Assembly (NCBI GenBank): GCA_907165275.2
Contig: OU015665.1
Span: 9,362,001-9,426,000 of the forward strand
DNA from: Zygaena filipendulae
Taxonomy: Eukaryota > Arthropoda > Insecta > Lepidoptera > Zygaenidae
DNA: 64,000 nucleotides
Reading direction: 5' to 3'
Part shown: positions 45,507-55,309 of the stretch, piece by piece
How the letters are laid out: every line of letters starts with the position of its first letter
Numbering within the stretch: position 1 is the stretch's first letter
Made by a program: the position numbers and the translations under genes
The notes under the pieces: generated by a model
Databases searched by the model: none
Seen by the model: only the letters and a program-made list of their open reading frames with translations
What the model was told of the DNA's origin: nothing

Positions 45507-46163
45507 ATGTTATCTCCTCAAAAATTATTGTCAGGTGTAGCTCGAGAGCGATGCGTCTCTAAACTAAAAGAATTACCTTCAGTTTATTTGGACAAAGATA
45601 CACTTCCTACTGTAAACGCGTCTGTTTTGTTGCCGTTGTGTGTTGTCGATGGGGAAGTATGCCTTCTTTACACGCTGAGGTCGCAGAATTTAAAGAACCA
45701 CAGTGGACAAGTTTCCTTTCCTGGTGGGAAAATGGATGAGAATGAAAATGTAGTTGAGACGGCGTTGCGGGAGACTGAAGAAGAGATCGGCGTGCCCCGC
45801 GATCGTATTGACGTCTGGGGCCAGATGGCCAAAGTCCAAGGTCGGGACAAAAACATGCTGATCACCCCAGTTGTTGGGTTGATTAAAGATTTTGATATGA
45901 AAAGTTTACAATGCAATATTGAAGAAGTACAAGAAGTATTTACTGTTCCCATGTCATGTTTTTGTGATATAAATAATCATGCATATTTAGAATTTAAAAA
46001 GAATGTTTTGCCTGTGTTCTTGTATCAGAAGTACAAGATATGGGGTATCACAGGGTTTATAACGCATTTGTTCTTGCAGTGCTTTCTGCCCAGTAGCATA
46101 TATAATGTTGACTTTTTAAGGAAAAGATTTGAAATGCATGAACTTATGCCTTCTAAACTATAG
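45507..46163 (+). CDS. Nudix hydrolase, probable peroxisomal CoA diphosphatase (NUDT7-like)
   Basis: Intronless 218-residue paralog of the gene at 30599-31261. The CoA-pyrophosphatase signature is LLYTLRSQNLKNHSGQVSF (about residues 53-71), followed by a complete Nudix box at 74-96 (G74, E80, R88, E89, E92, E93, G95; ALRETEEEIGV). The protein ends PSKL, a canonical C-terminal peroxisomal import signal (SKL), as in mammalian NUDT7. The likely role is turnover of CoA or acyl-CoA inside peroxisomes (inference from family and signal). The first ATG is used, since the family core begins within ten residues. AATAAA at 46241-46246 is a plausible poly(A) signal. It is divergently oriented to the other paralog, with the BEL/Pao element between them. 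Confidence 0.93.
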   Translation: MLSPQKLLSGVARERCVSKLKELPSVYLDKDTLPTVNASVLLPLCVVDGEVCLLYTLRSQNLKNHSGQVSFPGGKMDENENVVETALRETEEEIGVPRDRIDVWGQMAKVQGRDKNMLITPVVGLIKDFDMKSLQCNIEEVQEVFTVPMSCFCDINNHAYLEFKKNVLPVFLYQKYKIWGITGFITHLFLQCFLPSSIYNVDFLRKRFEMHELMPSKL

Positions 46164-46240
46164 TTTTTTTAGATAATTTTCAATTTGTTGGTGGTTATGC
46201 TTACACCTTAATAATAATGTTGTTGGACTCATATAGAATT

Positions 46241-46246
46241 AATAAA
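46241..46246 (+). terminator. poly(A) signal of second Nudix gene
   Basis: AATAAA 78 bp past the stop codon. Confidence 0.55.
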
Positions 46247-46482
46247 GGTTTATCAGGTCTCTAGAGTAGGTATTGGTAAAGACTTTTATCAAATTTTATT
46301 TTAATAACAGGTGATAGAACCAAAATTCCTGGAAATTAAAACTGTATTGTACCTACTAGTTATAGTTTTAGTATTTACTAGGAATATTGTTATGCTAATA
46401 TATAAATTACTGTTTATTTTCTTAAAACTGTTGGTACTTACCTACTGTTTTAGAACAGTGAATGTCAGATGATAATCATAAA

Positions 46483-46723
46483 TGGACATAGATAAGCAAT
46501 AGTGTGTTAACCCACACTGGAGAAATTTTGAGTAAATCGTGTTTTAAAAGTTTAGCGCCATTTTGTGTCAACATTTTTTATGTTAAATATTTAGTTACAT
46601 ATTTAAGCAATGTAATAAGGTAAACACATAATAAAAAAATGTTCCCTAACTCTCAATAAATCGTTCTGAATCAATAACTTATGTTTGTGGGTTAACATGT
46701 TATTGCTTATCTGCGTCCAAATG
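46483..46723. mobile_element. MITE family 2, copy 2
   Basis: Close copy of 29172-29411 with the same AATGGACATAGATAAGCAAT and TCTGCGTCCAAAT ends and GTTAACCCACA inverted core. Confidence 0.8.
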
Positions 46724-46744
46724 TAAAAGTGTCTACACACAGCT

Positions 46745-46983
46745 CTAAAATCAGAGGCGATATCGGGAGTAATGTTGCCAGGTCACCAAAGCCAGCGAGT
46801 TTGGCGGGATAGTTGAGTAAAAATGCCAGAACCACATCATTGAGGACACACTAAATTATTGAGGATTATAAGTAAACCTCAATAATGTAAAGGCCGGACC
46901 CGCGTTTTTGCTGGCTGGTATGTCCGGCTATATTAGGTTTTGCAACCTGGCAACATTACTCCCGATATCGCCTCTGATTTTAG
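46745..46983. mobile_element. MITE with perfect 39-bp TIRs
   Basis: CTAAAATCAGAGGCGATATC and the next 19 bases are exactly inverted at the right end (GATATCGCCTCTGATTTTAG). 239 bp, non-coding. Perfect arms suggest a young insertion or strong pairing constraint. Confidence 0.8.
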
Positions 46984-47303
46984 GGCCATGTATAATTGTA
47001 TAACTGCTTTATCTGATATTATCTACAACTATCTATATTACTTAGGTTTTAACGTAAACTGTGATAATTATTATATTACATTTTTTTTTATGAAAATAAA
47101 CAAATAAAGGGATAAAGCTTTTAAAACTTGTTTTTAAAGTCATTAATTTGACGACCCGTTTGGCGCAGAGGTCACCATGCCTACCCGCTAATCAAGGGGT
47201 TCCGGGTTCGATTCCCGGTGGGGGTGGACTTTGTGTGATGAACACAGGGTTCCATTTTCCAGTCTGGGTGTGTTTATATAACTATCTATAGTATAATATA
47301 TAA

Positions 47304-47848
47304 TAACGTAAATATATAATAAAAAATACACGGTAGGCCCTGCGGGCTGCGACCCGCTTAGCAACCGGCGCCGCCTTGCGTCCGGGGCAGACGGTGTGAA
47401 ATTGGCTGCGGCAGAGACTTGGACACTAAGGGAGGTCGAGAGGAAGAGGATAGACGCTCTGGAAATGTGGTGCTGGAGGAGAATGCTTGGGGTATCGTGG
47501 ACTGAGTTCCGAACTAACGCTTCCATCCTCCGGGAACTCGGCATCAAGCAGCGTCTGTCCTCCATAGTACAGGCTCGAACCCTAACATTTTTCGGCCATA
47601 TTTTACGACGCGGAGAGACTTCTGTGGAGCGTCTTGTGGTGCAGGGAAAGGTGGAAGGCACAAGACCGCGCGGGAGATCACCGATGCGCTGGACTGACCA
47701 GGTGAAGGCTGCCGCTGATAGCTCTCTCTACAAGTGCTCTAGAAAGGCAGCGGTTCGGGAGGAATGGCGACGGGTTGTCAAGCGTGCTACCAATCCGGAA
47801 CTGATGACCACGACCACTCTGTCAAGAGTGTAACGACTAGGAAGAAGA
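47304..47848 (+). mobile_element. 5'-truncated LINE with 14-bp TSD
   Basis: Inserted into the SINE above. AGTATAATATATAA is repeated at both borders (47290-47303 and 47849-47862). The 3' end is (GAA)n. The sense strand carries the end of a reverse-transcriptase gene. Confidence 0.8.
47396..47833 (+). pseudogene. LINE reverse transcriptase C-terminal fragment
   Basis: 145 open codons including EMWCWRRMLGVSWTEFRTN, LTFFGHILRRGE and RPRGRSPMRWTDQVK, the pattern typical of the C-terminal part of endonuclease/reverse-transcriptase proteins of insect non-LTR elements. It lacks the RT catalytic region and so is a dead fragment. The clade is not assigned. Confidence 0.75.
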
Positions 47849-48004
47849 AGTATAATATATAAGTAATTCTATGTAGTATAGGCGATTGCTTGGTTTTCAC
47901 GACACAAGCTAATAGTAGCTTACTGTGGGATCAAGTAGATCTGTGTGTTGTGATGTGGATTATTATTATTATTATTATTAATTTAGATACCTACTTATCT
48001 TTTA

Positions 48005-48310
48005 CCGCCGCACTCAGAGTCGACTTTAACGGTTACATAGTTAAGTATAGATTTTTAAAACAAAACTGCCGCAATCAGAGACGTTCAGTAAATTAATGTT
48101 AATTGGCATTTAATGAGATGTAACTTAATTAGTAAATTAATTAGTCAGAGACGTTCAGTAAATTAATGTTAATTGGCATTTAATGAGATGTAACTTAATT
48201 AGTTAAATGCCAATTAACATTAATTTATTAAACTGGTCTTATTGCGGCAGTTTTGTTTTAAAATCTATATTTAACTAAGTAATCATTAAAGTCGACTCTG
48301 AGTGCGGCCG
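48005..48310. mobile_element. foldback MITE with internal duplication
   Basis: CCGCCGCACTCAGAGTCGAC at the left is inverted at the right (GTCGACTCTGAGTGCGGCCG), and the arms extend about 95 bp or more through AAACAAAACTGCCGCAAT. The segment CAGAGACGTTCAGTAAATTA onward is present twice in tandem on the left (48076 and 48146). Confidence 0.75.
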
Positions 48311-48665
48311 TTGTCATAATATTATGTTGACACTTCCAAACCAGCGAAAGCAATCCAGATACCTAATAAGACAATGTCATTACTTGAGAGTAGAGACTTT
48401 GCGACTTGGCAACGTTTTTTAGAGTCCTATCCTATACAAATAAGAATCAGAGCATCAAAAGTTAAGTTACAGGAAATAAGAAAGTTCATACCTACTTATG
48501 TAACTACTAATGAAATGAAAAATAACACTAAACAGCCTTGTAAAACATGACGTGTACTTACTGTTTTTTTTTTGTTTGCTTACGTTCATCAAATGCAGAC
48601 AATCTCAGTTCACATGTTTACTGCAGTTGCTAGAAGCGAACTTTTTGCATAGGTTTTAGTAATAT

Positions 48666-49319
48666 CTATACTTATAATAAAACTGTAGAGAGGTCAATTC
48701 TGTACATTGAATATATTCAAAATTAATATTGGAGGATGAATGGTGATCGATACTGATGCCAAAAATGCAATCAGTAAATTTTTTGTGTCTGTCTGTATGT
48801 GCACGCATGGGTCAAAAACTACTGAAGGGGTTTTAACCAACCTTAGTACGATTGTAGTCCATACTCCTGGGCAGATTTTAGGCTATATAACGCTGCTGTG
48901 CGTGCGTAAGCTGTGCCCCGGGGTTTCACCCGCGGTAATTTCAGAGTTACCGCGGGAATTCCGGGATAAAAAGTACCCTATGTCCTTCTCTGCACCCCTG
49001 ACAACGTGCATGCCAAATTTCATCCAGATCCGTTCAGCCGTTTTTGCGTGATTGAGTAAACGTATGCGAGGATAAGAGCACGAAAGAGCATTTTCATCCG
49101 ACTTGCTTTAAATTTATCGTCACTGCTCAGCTCCTATGTGTCTTAGCGTAATGTTATATAGCCTATAACCTGCCCAGGAGTATGGACTACAATCGTACCA
49201 AGTTTGGTTAAAATCCCTTCAGTAGTTTTTGATCCATTCGTGCACATACAGACAGACAAAAAATTTACTGATTACATTTTTGGCATCAGTATCGATCAGC
49301 ATTCATCCTCCAATATTAA
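48666..49319. mobile_element. inverted pair of Helitron-like elements
   Basis: A forward copy (48666-48893, missing its 3' half) faces a reversed copy (48908-49319). The first about 180 bp of each (from ATTGGAGGATGAATG to GGCTATATAACG) can pair, making a large imperfect palindrome with a centre of about 250 bp. Confidence 0.8.
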
Positions 49320-49445
49320 TTAACCGACTTCCAAAAAGGAGGAGGTTCTATGTTCGATTGTATGTATGTATTTTTTTTATGTATGTTCACCGATTACTCA
49401 AAGACGGTTGGACCGATTTCAAAAATTCTTTTTTTGTTTGAAAGG
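49320..49445 (+). mobile_element. dispersed repeat fragment (AACCGACTTCC type)
   Basis: TTAACCGACTTCCAAAAAGG then AGGAGGTTCTATGTTCGATT, followed by GGTTGGACCGATTTCAAAAA. Same family as 25508-25575. Confidence 0.6.
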
Positions 49446-49997
49446 GTATACTCCCAATTAGGTCCCATTGCCAGCAAGTCGGGATCTGATGATGGGATTG
49501 GGATGGGATCTGATGATTATATTTAAAAACAGTTTTTGACGGAACGAAAACTAGATACGATTTGAAGAATACAACAACTCAAAATACAAAAAATATCTTT
49601 GATTTATTATTGAGCTAGCCGAAGGCCTTAGACCTACCACGAACCTCACATATGTAGGTAGGTAAATATGGTAATTAGGTACTTAATTTAACATTACAAC
49701 ACTGTCCAAGTATAATCACTTTTCGATCTCAGACCAAATAAAAACTAGTTTCTACTTGGTCTAAACTCTAAACTTTCGATAAGTACCTAGGTAGTTGTTT
49801 AATATTGAAATAAGCTACATTTAAGAGTTCAACCTGTTTTACATTTAATTACGGTAGGTATTAGGTATCTCTATGTAGGTAGTTTGTGTTTTTTAATTAC
49901 CTACCTACCTATTATAGGTAGAAAATTCTTAAAACACATTTTAAAAAACCGTATGTGCCTAACTGCCTACTACGTGATCGAATTTATAAATAAATAA
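49446..49997. other. stretch without a gene
   Basis: AT-rich DNA with many TAGGTAGGTA words. Nothing further is supported. Confidence 0.45.
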
Positions 49998-50128
49998 ACT
50001 AGCTGTGCCGCGCGGTTTCACCCTCGTGAATCGTTTTTATTTAGGTAGGTATTTAACAACTTTTTACCCCGAAATTCTTGCGGAATCTCCGAAATGAACG
50101 CCGGTGAAACCGCGGGAAACAGCTAGTA
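49998..50128. mobile_element. head-to-head Helitron 3' ends
   Basis: Starts ACTAGCTGTGCCGCGCGG and ends ACCGCGGGAAACAGCTAGT. Both borders are Helitron 3' ends in opposite orientation, 131 bp apart. Confidence 0.65.
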
Positions 50129-50287
50129 CCTAATTAAGAAATTAAAAAACAACAGTTTTCTCCCTCTCTCACTTTGAGTGCGGAACTCTAAAAAGTGATT
50201 AACATAAATTCAATAATTAGCATTTTTTTTGTCACAAGAAATGGTGCGTCGCAGTTAATAAAAGCCACGATTGCATATCATCGATAC

Positions 50288-50296
50288 CTATATAAG
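50288..50296 (+). promoter_or_regulatory. TATA box of small Kazal gene A
   Basis: CTATATAAG, followed 20-30 bp later by ACTCAAGTC, a plausible initiator, and 75 bp before the ATG at 50372. The same arrangement is kept in copy B. Confidence 0.65.
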
Positions 50297-50371
50297 AAGT
50301 AAGAACTGTCTGAACTCAAGTCGTGTCTCTGACTGCCTGTACCTACCTATCACAAGGAGAAAAATAAAATC

Positions 50372-51776
50372 ATGCATCATTTAAAATTCAGTAAGTGCAA
50401 AATATTGCTTTTAATACCACCTCTCTCAAATCTGAATCTGATAAATTATTCTGCTTGTCTCAAACTAATTGTTAAATAACTAATTGCATGTCAATCCGCA
50501 CGGTTTCACTGCCATTATTTTCGGAGGTCCGGAATAAAAAGTACCCTGTGCCACTCAGGAACACTATAGGTATAGCCTCTTATAAGTAAAAGATTTTTTT
50601 TTACAATCGTTTTAGTAGTTTTTGTAACAAACAAACAAACTAATCTTTTCTCTTTATAATCCTTACTCAAATATAGAATGTCTTTGTCATTACCAATAAA
50701 TGCAAAACTGAGTTTGTTTTTTTTATTTGTTTGTTACGCTTTCACGCTTTAACGGCTCAACCGATCACGGTGATATTTTGCATTCACGCTGCGAGGGGTG
50801 CAGAGAAGAATACAGGGTACTTTTATTCCTGAACTCCCGCTGGATATCCTAAATTAACGTGGGTAAAACCGCGGGAACAGCTAGTGTTAAATAAATCAAA
50901 ATAAATAATTAATTTGTATACCTACTTAAAGCTTCCTCATGAACCACGCTATGTATTGGTGAAAACCGCATGAAAACCCGTTCAGTAGGTTTTGACGCAA
51001 ACAGACAGACAGAGGGACGCAGCGGAGGATTTTGTTTTATAATATTACTAGCTGTTCCCCGCAATTTCATCCGCGGTAATTTCGGAGTTCCCGCGGGAAT
51101 TCGGGGATAAAAACTATCTTATCTTTTAAGTTAGACCATATTATAAATGGTTCCAAAATTTTATCAAAATCCGTTCAGTAGTTTCGGAGTCCATCACGGA
51201 CAAACAACGTGACACGTGATTTATATATATTAAGACTCTAACTGTCCCCCACGATTTCATCCGCGGTAATTTCGGAGTTCCCGCGGGAATTCCGAGATAA
51301 AAACTATCCTATCTTTTAAGTTGGACCATATCATCATATAAATGGTTACAAAATTTTATCAAAATTCGTTCAGTAGTTTAGGAGTCCATCGCGAACAAAC
51401 TACTTGCGTGACACGTGATTTAGATATAATATATTAAGAATATATTAAGATGTAGTGATAAAATATCTATCAATTTAAAACTGCTGAAAATATTCCAGTG
51501 TTCCTCGCGGCACTGATAATGGCGGCCACCGTCGCCGGCGACAGCTGGAGTCCGTCGCAGTGTCCCTGCGGGGCTCTGGACTTCACAGTGTGCGGCACAG
51601 ACGGCAAGAACTACGGCAACCCGTGTGAGCTGGAGTGCCGGGACGGTTACCTCAAGCGCACCACCGGCAAAGGAATCGACCTGAAGAAAACCGGCAAATG
51701 CGAGGACCCCGACCCCTACGACTCTGGATTTTCCGAATGGATCATTCAGAGACGTCCCTTGGATCCAATGGAATAA
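50372..51776 (+). CDS. small secreted Kazal-type protease inhibitor, copy A
   Basis: Two exons: 50372-50390 and 51499-51776 (TAA), 98 residues. Exon 1 (MHHLKF plus one base, TTCA|GTAAGT) and exon 2 (TTCCAG|TGTTCC) together form the ATG of residue 7, giving signal peptide MHHLKFMFLAALIMAATVAG. One Kazal domain follows with the spacing C-x1-C-x7-C-x10-C-x3-C-x20-C (CPC ... VCGTDGKNYGNPCELEC ... GKC), a non-classical CxC type. By alignment with classical Kazals the P1 residue is Ala (C-G-A-L). A 24-residue acidic tail (EDPDPYDSGFSEW...) follows. Kazal proteins block serine proteases outside the cell; the target is unknown. AATAAA overlaps the stop (51772). The intron holds Helitrons. A near-identical paralog lies 7 kb downstream. 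Confidence 0.92.
50498..50885. mobile_element. Helitron-like elements in Kazal A intron (inverted pair)
   Basis: A reversed copy (about 50498-50668; CGCACGGTTTCACTGCC ... ATAATCCTTACTC) faces a forward copy (about 50696-50885; ACGCTTTCACGCTTTAACGG ... ACCGCGGGAACAGCTAGT). Confidence 0.65.
51046..51445 (-). mobile_element. two tandem Helitron-like elements (minus)
   Basis: Copies 51046-51235 and 51236-51445 each begin with the inverted hairpin (CCCCGCAATTTCATCCGCGG / CCCCCACGATTTCATCCGCGG-like) and end GTGATTTATATATATTAAGA or similar. Duplicate B has about four copies at the same place. Confidence 0.8.
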
Positions 51777-51789
51777 AATAAATTGGTAG

Positions 51790-51930
51790 GTAAACTGACG
51801 ATTTGGTGGAGGTCGCGGGACGCCATCGGATGCGGGTAGCGCAGGAACGGTCGTTGTGGCGTCCCTTGGGGGAGGCCTATGTCTAGCAGTGGACGTCTTT
51901 CGGCTGATATGATGATGATGATGATGAAAT
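51790..51930 (+). mobile_element. LINE 3' end fragment
   Basis: GGTGGAGGTCGCGGGACGCC, GGGGGAGGCCTATGTCTAGC and a GATGATGATGATGATGA tail are typical of a widespread lepidopteran non-LTR element 3' end. Present at the same place in copy B, so it predates the duplication. Confidence 0.7.
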
Positions 51931-52381
51931 AGGTGACTATTTTAGGCGGGTTATTTATGCCGTTGCATTGATATAGATACCTACTTAAAAAGAAAAAGAT
52001 TTGTTTTTGTAGATATGTTTGTTTTTTTTTTGTTTGTCTAATGAATAAACTCAAGTCTCAACCGATTTTGATAATTCTTTCACTTATAGGAAGCTACAGC
52101 GCTCCTGAGTGACATTGCTGGTTGCGGCGCATTGTTCTCACATAATTATTATTGCAATATGAGTTAACAGTTAACACTAGTCGGTAGGTACCTAATACCT
52201 ATATAACTTTAAACTGACAGCGTGCTGCTGGAGACTGTTGAGCAGCTTCTTCTCTTTAGCCATACCACTAGGAAGCTGTTAAGGGTAGGTATTTTATGGG
52301 CGACCCAAACCGAAGTATATCGTGCCCAGGCAGACCCTTATAGATGCAGCAGCGGTACAGTTTCAAGTATTGCGTGAGCAT

Positions 52382-52716
52382 AATGGGCATGTTGACTAAT
52401 TTTTATTTTTTAGTCCGTCTTGTAGATTATTAAAAAATATTGGACACGTATTTTTTCTTTTTTTACGTAATCAAAAAATAACGGCGATATATTGAGTTGA
52501 AATTTCGCGTGACGTCACTATTCTGACAGTTTGTATGGCGGTTTTAGCGGTTAGTGACGTCACGACCCCCTCAACCTAAACTTTAATGCTCTTTATCTCT
52601 GTATATTTTAATTAATTTGAAAAAGCAAAAAATACGTGTCTATTGTTTTTTTATTTTCTAACTGACGCGCGGACTAATTAGAATTTTGATTTTCAAAAGT
52701 AGTCCACATTCCTATT
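52382..52716 (-). mobile_element. CRE-MITE copy f
   Basis: AATGGGCATGTTGACTA start, TTTAGTCCGTC, two TGACGTCA sites, ACTAATTAGAATTTTG and TAGTCCACATTCCTATT end. Its site is shared with copy g at 59917, so it predates the duplication. Confidence 0.9.
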
Positions 52717-53174
52717 GAAATTGAATTGATTTTAACTTGTATTGAAATTTTCCCTCGGGACGAGATAGTGTAACTACTAACTAGAGATAGTGTGAACTAC
52801 TTAGCTGTTTCACGCGATGTCCGCCGCGTCAATTTCGGAATTCCCTCGGCAGCTCTTTGTATCGAGATATAGAACAATAGCTGCCTAGCTAGAGTTCCAA
52901 AACTTACATTAGGCACTCATAAGTTCATAACGAAGTAATATACCTACTTACGGTATATAAGTATAGGTACCCGCGCTAATTCCTAGATGCCCTCAAGAAT
53001 TCTTTCATTCCGGAATAAAAGAATCCTCTCAGACATAGGTACCTACTGTAGTTTCCTATCAGTGAAAGAATTTTTAGAATCGGTTTCGCAGTTCCAAAAA
53101 CAAACAAAAACTAATAAATAATTTGCATAAATCATATTTATGTTTCAACAATAAATAATTTTTTTCTGTTCTAG

Positions 53175-53329
53175 GTTCCACGTCCTTCGGGGTGACTCTA
53201 GAAAAATCAAATCCTCCTACTAAACTAGTTACAAAACCCTGGTTTCCATGTCGGCCGAAGCCTCAGTCTGCAACAAGAATCACGTACAATTTTATTTATG
53301 ATGTAACTAAATTGATTATTAATGTATAA
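53175..53329 (+). CDS. orphan terminal exon, copy A (open)
   Basis: A strong acceptor (TTTTTCTGTTCTAG|GTTCC) opens a 155-nt exon that reads in one frame for 50 codons (STSFGVTLEKSNPPTK ... KPWFPCRPKPQSATR ... LIINV) to TAA. AATAAA lies at 53329-53334. The frame starts after two bases (GT), the same phase as the acceptor of Kazal exon 2, so the Kazal exon 1 donor could in principle join it; no separate first exon was found. I do not recognise the peptide; it is basic and proline-rich with one Cys. In copy B the same exon is frameshifted. Confidence 0.45.
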
Positions 53330-53432
53330 TAAAAATACAAGATTTAAGAATTTAAAAACATTTATTTGCTCACGAGTCACCTACCTATACCACCACATTG
53401 AAAAATTTACATAAACTTAATCTATATCTTCT

Positions 53433-54385
53433 TCTATACTTATAATAAAACTGTAGAGAGGTCAATTCTGTACATTGAATATGTATTCAAAATTAATATT
53501 GGAGGATGAATGGTGATCGATACTGATGCCAAAAATGCAATCAGTAAATTTTTTGTCTGTCTGTCTGTCTGTATTCGCACGCATGGGTCAAAAACTACTG
53601 AAGGGATTTTAACCAAACTTGGTACGATTGTATTCCATACTCCTGGGCAGGTTATAAGCTATATAACGTAACGCTAAGACACATAGGAGCTGAGCAGTGA
53701 CTATAAATTTGAAGTAAGTCGGATGAAAATGCGCTTTAGAGCTCTTATCTCAATCACGCAAAAACAGCTGAAGAGATTTGGATGAAATTTGCCATGCACG
53801 TTGTCAGGGGTACAGAGAAGGACATAGGTTACTTTTCATCCCGGAATTCCCGCGGGAACTCTGAAATTACCGCAGGTGAAACCTCGGGGCACAGCTATCT
53901 ATCTATACTTATAATAAAACTGTAGAGAGGTTAATTCTGCACACTGAATATATATTCAAAATTAATATTGGAGGATGAATGGTGATCGATACCTACTGAT
54001 GCCAAAAATGCAATCAGTAAATTTTTTGTCTGTCGGTCTGTCTGTCTGTATGTGCACGCATGGTTCAAGAATGCATTTTAACCAAACTTGGTACGATTGT
54101 AGTCCATACTCCTGGGCAGGTTATAGGGTATATAACATAACGCTAAGACACATAGAAGCTGAGCAATGACGATAAATTTGAAGCAAGTCGGATGAAAATG
54201 CGCTTTCGAGCTCTTATCCTCGCATACGTTTACTCAATCACGCAAAAACAGCTGACCGGATTTAGATGAAATTTAGCATGCACGTTGTCAGGGGTACCTA
54301 CACACTTACACAGGGTACTTTTTATCCCGGAATTCCCGCGGGAACTCTAAAATTAACGCGGGTGAAACCGCGGGGCACAGCTAGT
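53433..54385 (+). mobile_element. two tandem Helitron-like elements
   Basis: Copies 53433-53898 (degraded end GGGGCACAGCTATC) and 53902-54385 (intact hairpin and CAGCTAGT). Both begin TCTATACTTATAATAAAACT. Copy B has only one element here (62006-62473). Confidence 0.85.
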
Positions 54386-54543
54386 TATTAATAAGATACA
54401 AACAATTCGAATTTAAAACCGTATAGGTACCTACAAGTTGGAAATGGAACCGGTGAGGTAATCTATAAATGTTAATGCAATACCTAAATGTGTGATCAGC
54501 TATGTGCTAAATTGTTGGATTAATTTCAACTGTTTTGTAGAGT

Positions 54544-54860
54544 ACTAGTTGTTCCCCGCGATTTCACCCGCGTTAGTTTCAAAGATCCCGCTGGTATTCC
54601 GAGATAAAAGTACTTACCTACTACTCTTTCTGTCCTAGGTATACCCTTGACAACGTGTAGGTAGTATGCAAAATTTAATATGGTTTCTTCCACGTTAATT
54701 TCGGAGTTCCCGTGGGAATCCCGGGATAAAAACTAGTCTATGCCCTTTCTGTACCCTTGACAACGTGTATGCAAAATTACATGGTGATCGGTTGAGCAGT
54801 TTAGTCGTGAAAGCGTAACAAACAAAAAACAAACTCACTTTCCGATTTATTATTAAAGAT
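54544..54860 (-). mobile_element. Helitron-like element (minus)
   Basis: ACTAGTTGTTCCCCGCGATT is the inverted 3' end. The hairpin body occurs twice inside (54544 and about 54690), and the right end is TTATTATTAAAGA. Shared with 62634-62948. Confidence 0.75.
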
Positions 54861-55128
54861 GGGATCTTTATCTTTATAATAAAGTCTTTCAAATCTTGTT
54901 TAGTATTCCTCTTATTCCGTAAACTTATTTGCATATGCCTACATATCTATGATAGTTATCTGCATGCATTTATGTGCAATTTGCCAGATATAGGTAAGTA
55001 CCTACTTTTATATGTATAGGCCAGAATTAAAACATTTGTTCAGAGATAATTATAAGCATTAGCGGACTTTTGTTTTGGACACACAAACCGTTGACCGTAA
55101 CATGATCCCGTACCTAATGTAGTTGTTG

Positions 55129-55290
55129 CCTATGGGAATGATGATATCGTTTTTTTCTACCAAAGACCGAATCACAGGCATCGAATTTGGCAATCGACAG
55201 ACAGATAACGACGCGACTGTGACACTTGAATTCACATAAATGTTTGTAAGTCCTCCTGTTTGATCCACAGACAGGTTTGTCTTGTTGTCT
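55129..55290 (-). pseudogene. two-domain Kazal gene, truncated copy A
   Basis: Aligns with the 3' end of the gene at 63226-63734 (KPVCGSN, then CEFKCHSR and KFDACDSVFGRKK are recognisable). Upstream of about 55290 the first Kazal domain and half of the second are gone, replaced by a rearranged piece of the unit's middle. Indels also alter the SRYLNW region and run past the old stop. Confidence 0.75.
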
Positions 55291-55309
55291 GGTCTACAAT
55301 TATAGATCT

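Larger units (their letters stand above)
47153..47981 (+). mobile_element. tRNA-derived SINE interrupted by a LINE
   Basis: The SINE 5' half (B box GGTTCGATTCCCGG, then AACACAGGGTTCCATTTTCC) ends near 47303. Its 3' half resumes at 47849 (AAGTAATTCTATGTAGTATA, then GGGATCAAGTAGATC) and closes with (ATT)n. Compare the uninterrupted copy at 17376. Confidence 0.85.
50165..55290. repeat. segmental duplication, copy A (Kazal unit)
   Basis: The same order of sequence recurs at 57195-63378: TTGAGTGCGGAACTCTAAAA, TATA box and exon 1, Helitrons, Kazal exon 2, LINE 3' end, CRE-MITE, orphan exon, Helitrons, two-domain Kazal gene end. Differences are mainly insertions, Helitron copy number and small indels. 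Confidence 0.9.

Noticed and set aside
51746..52054. 102-codon minus-strand frame, repeated at 59212-59589
   Set aside because: It reads through a LINE 3' end in reverse and is shared only because of the segmental duplication.
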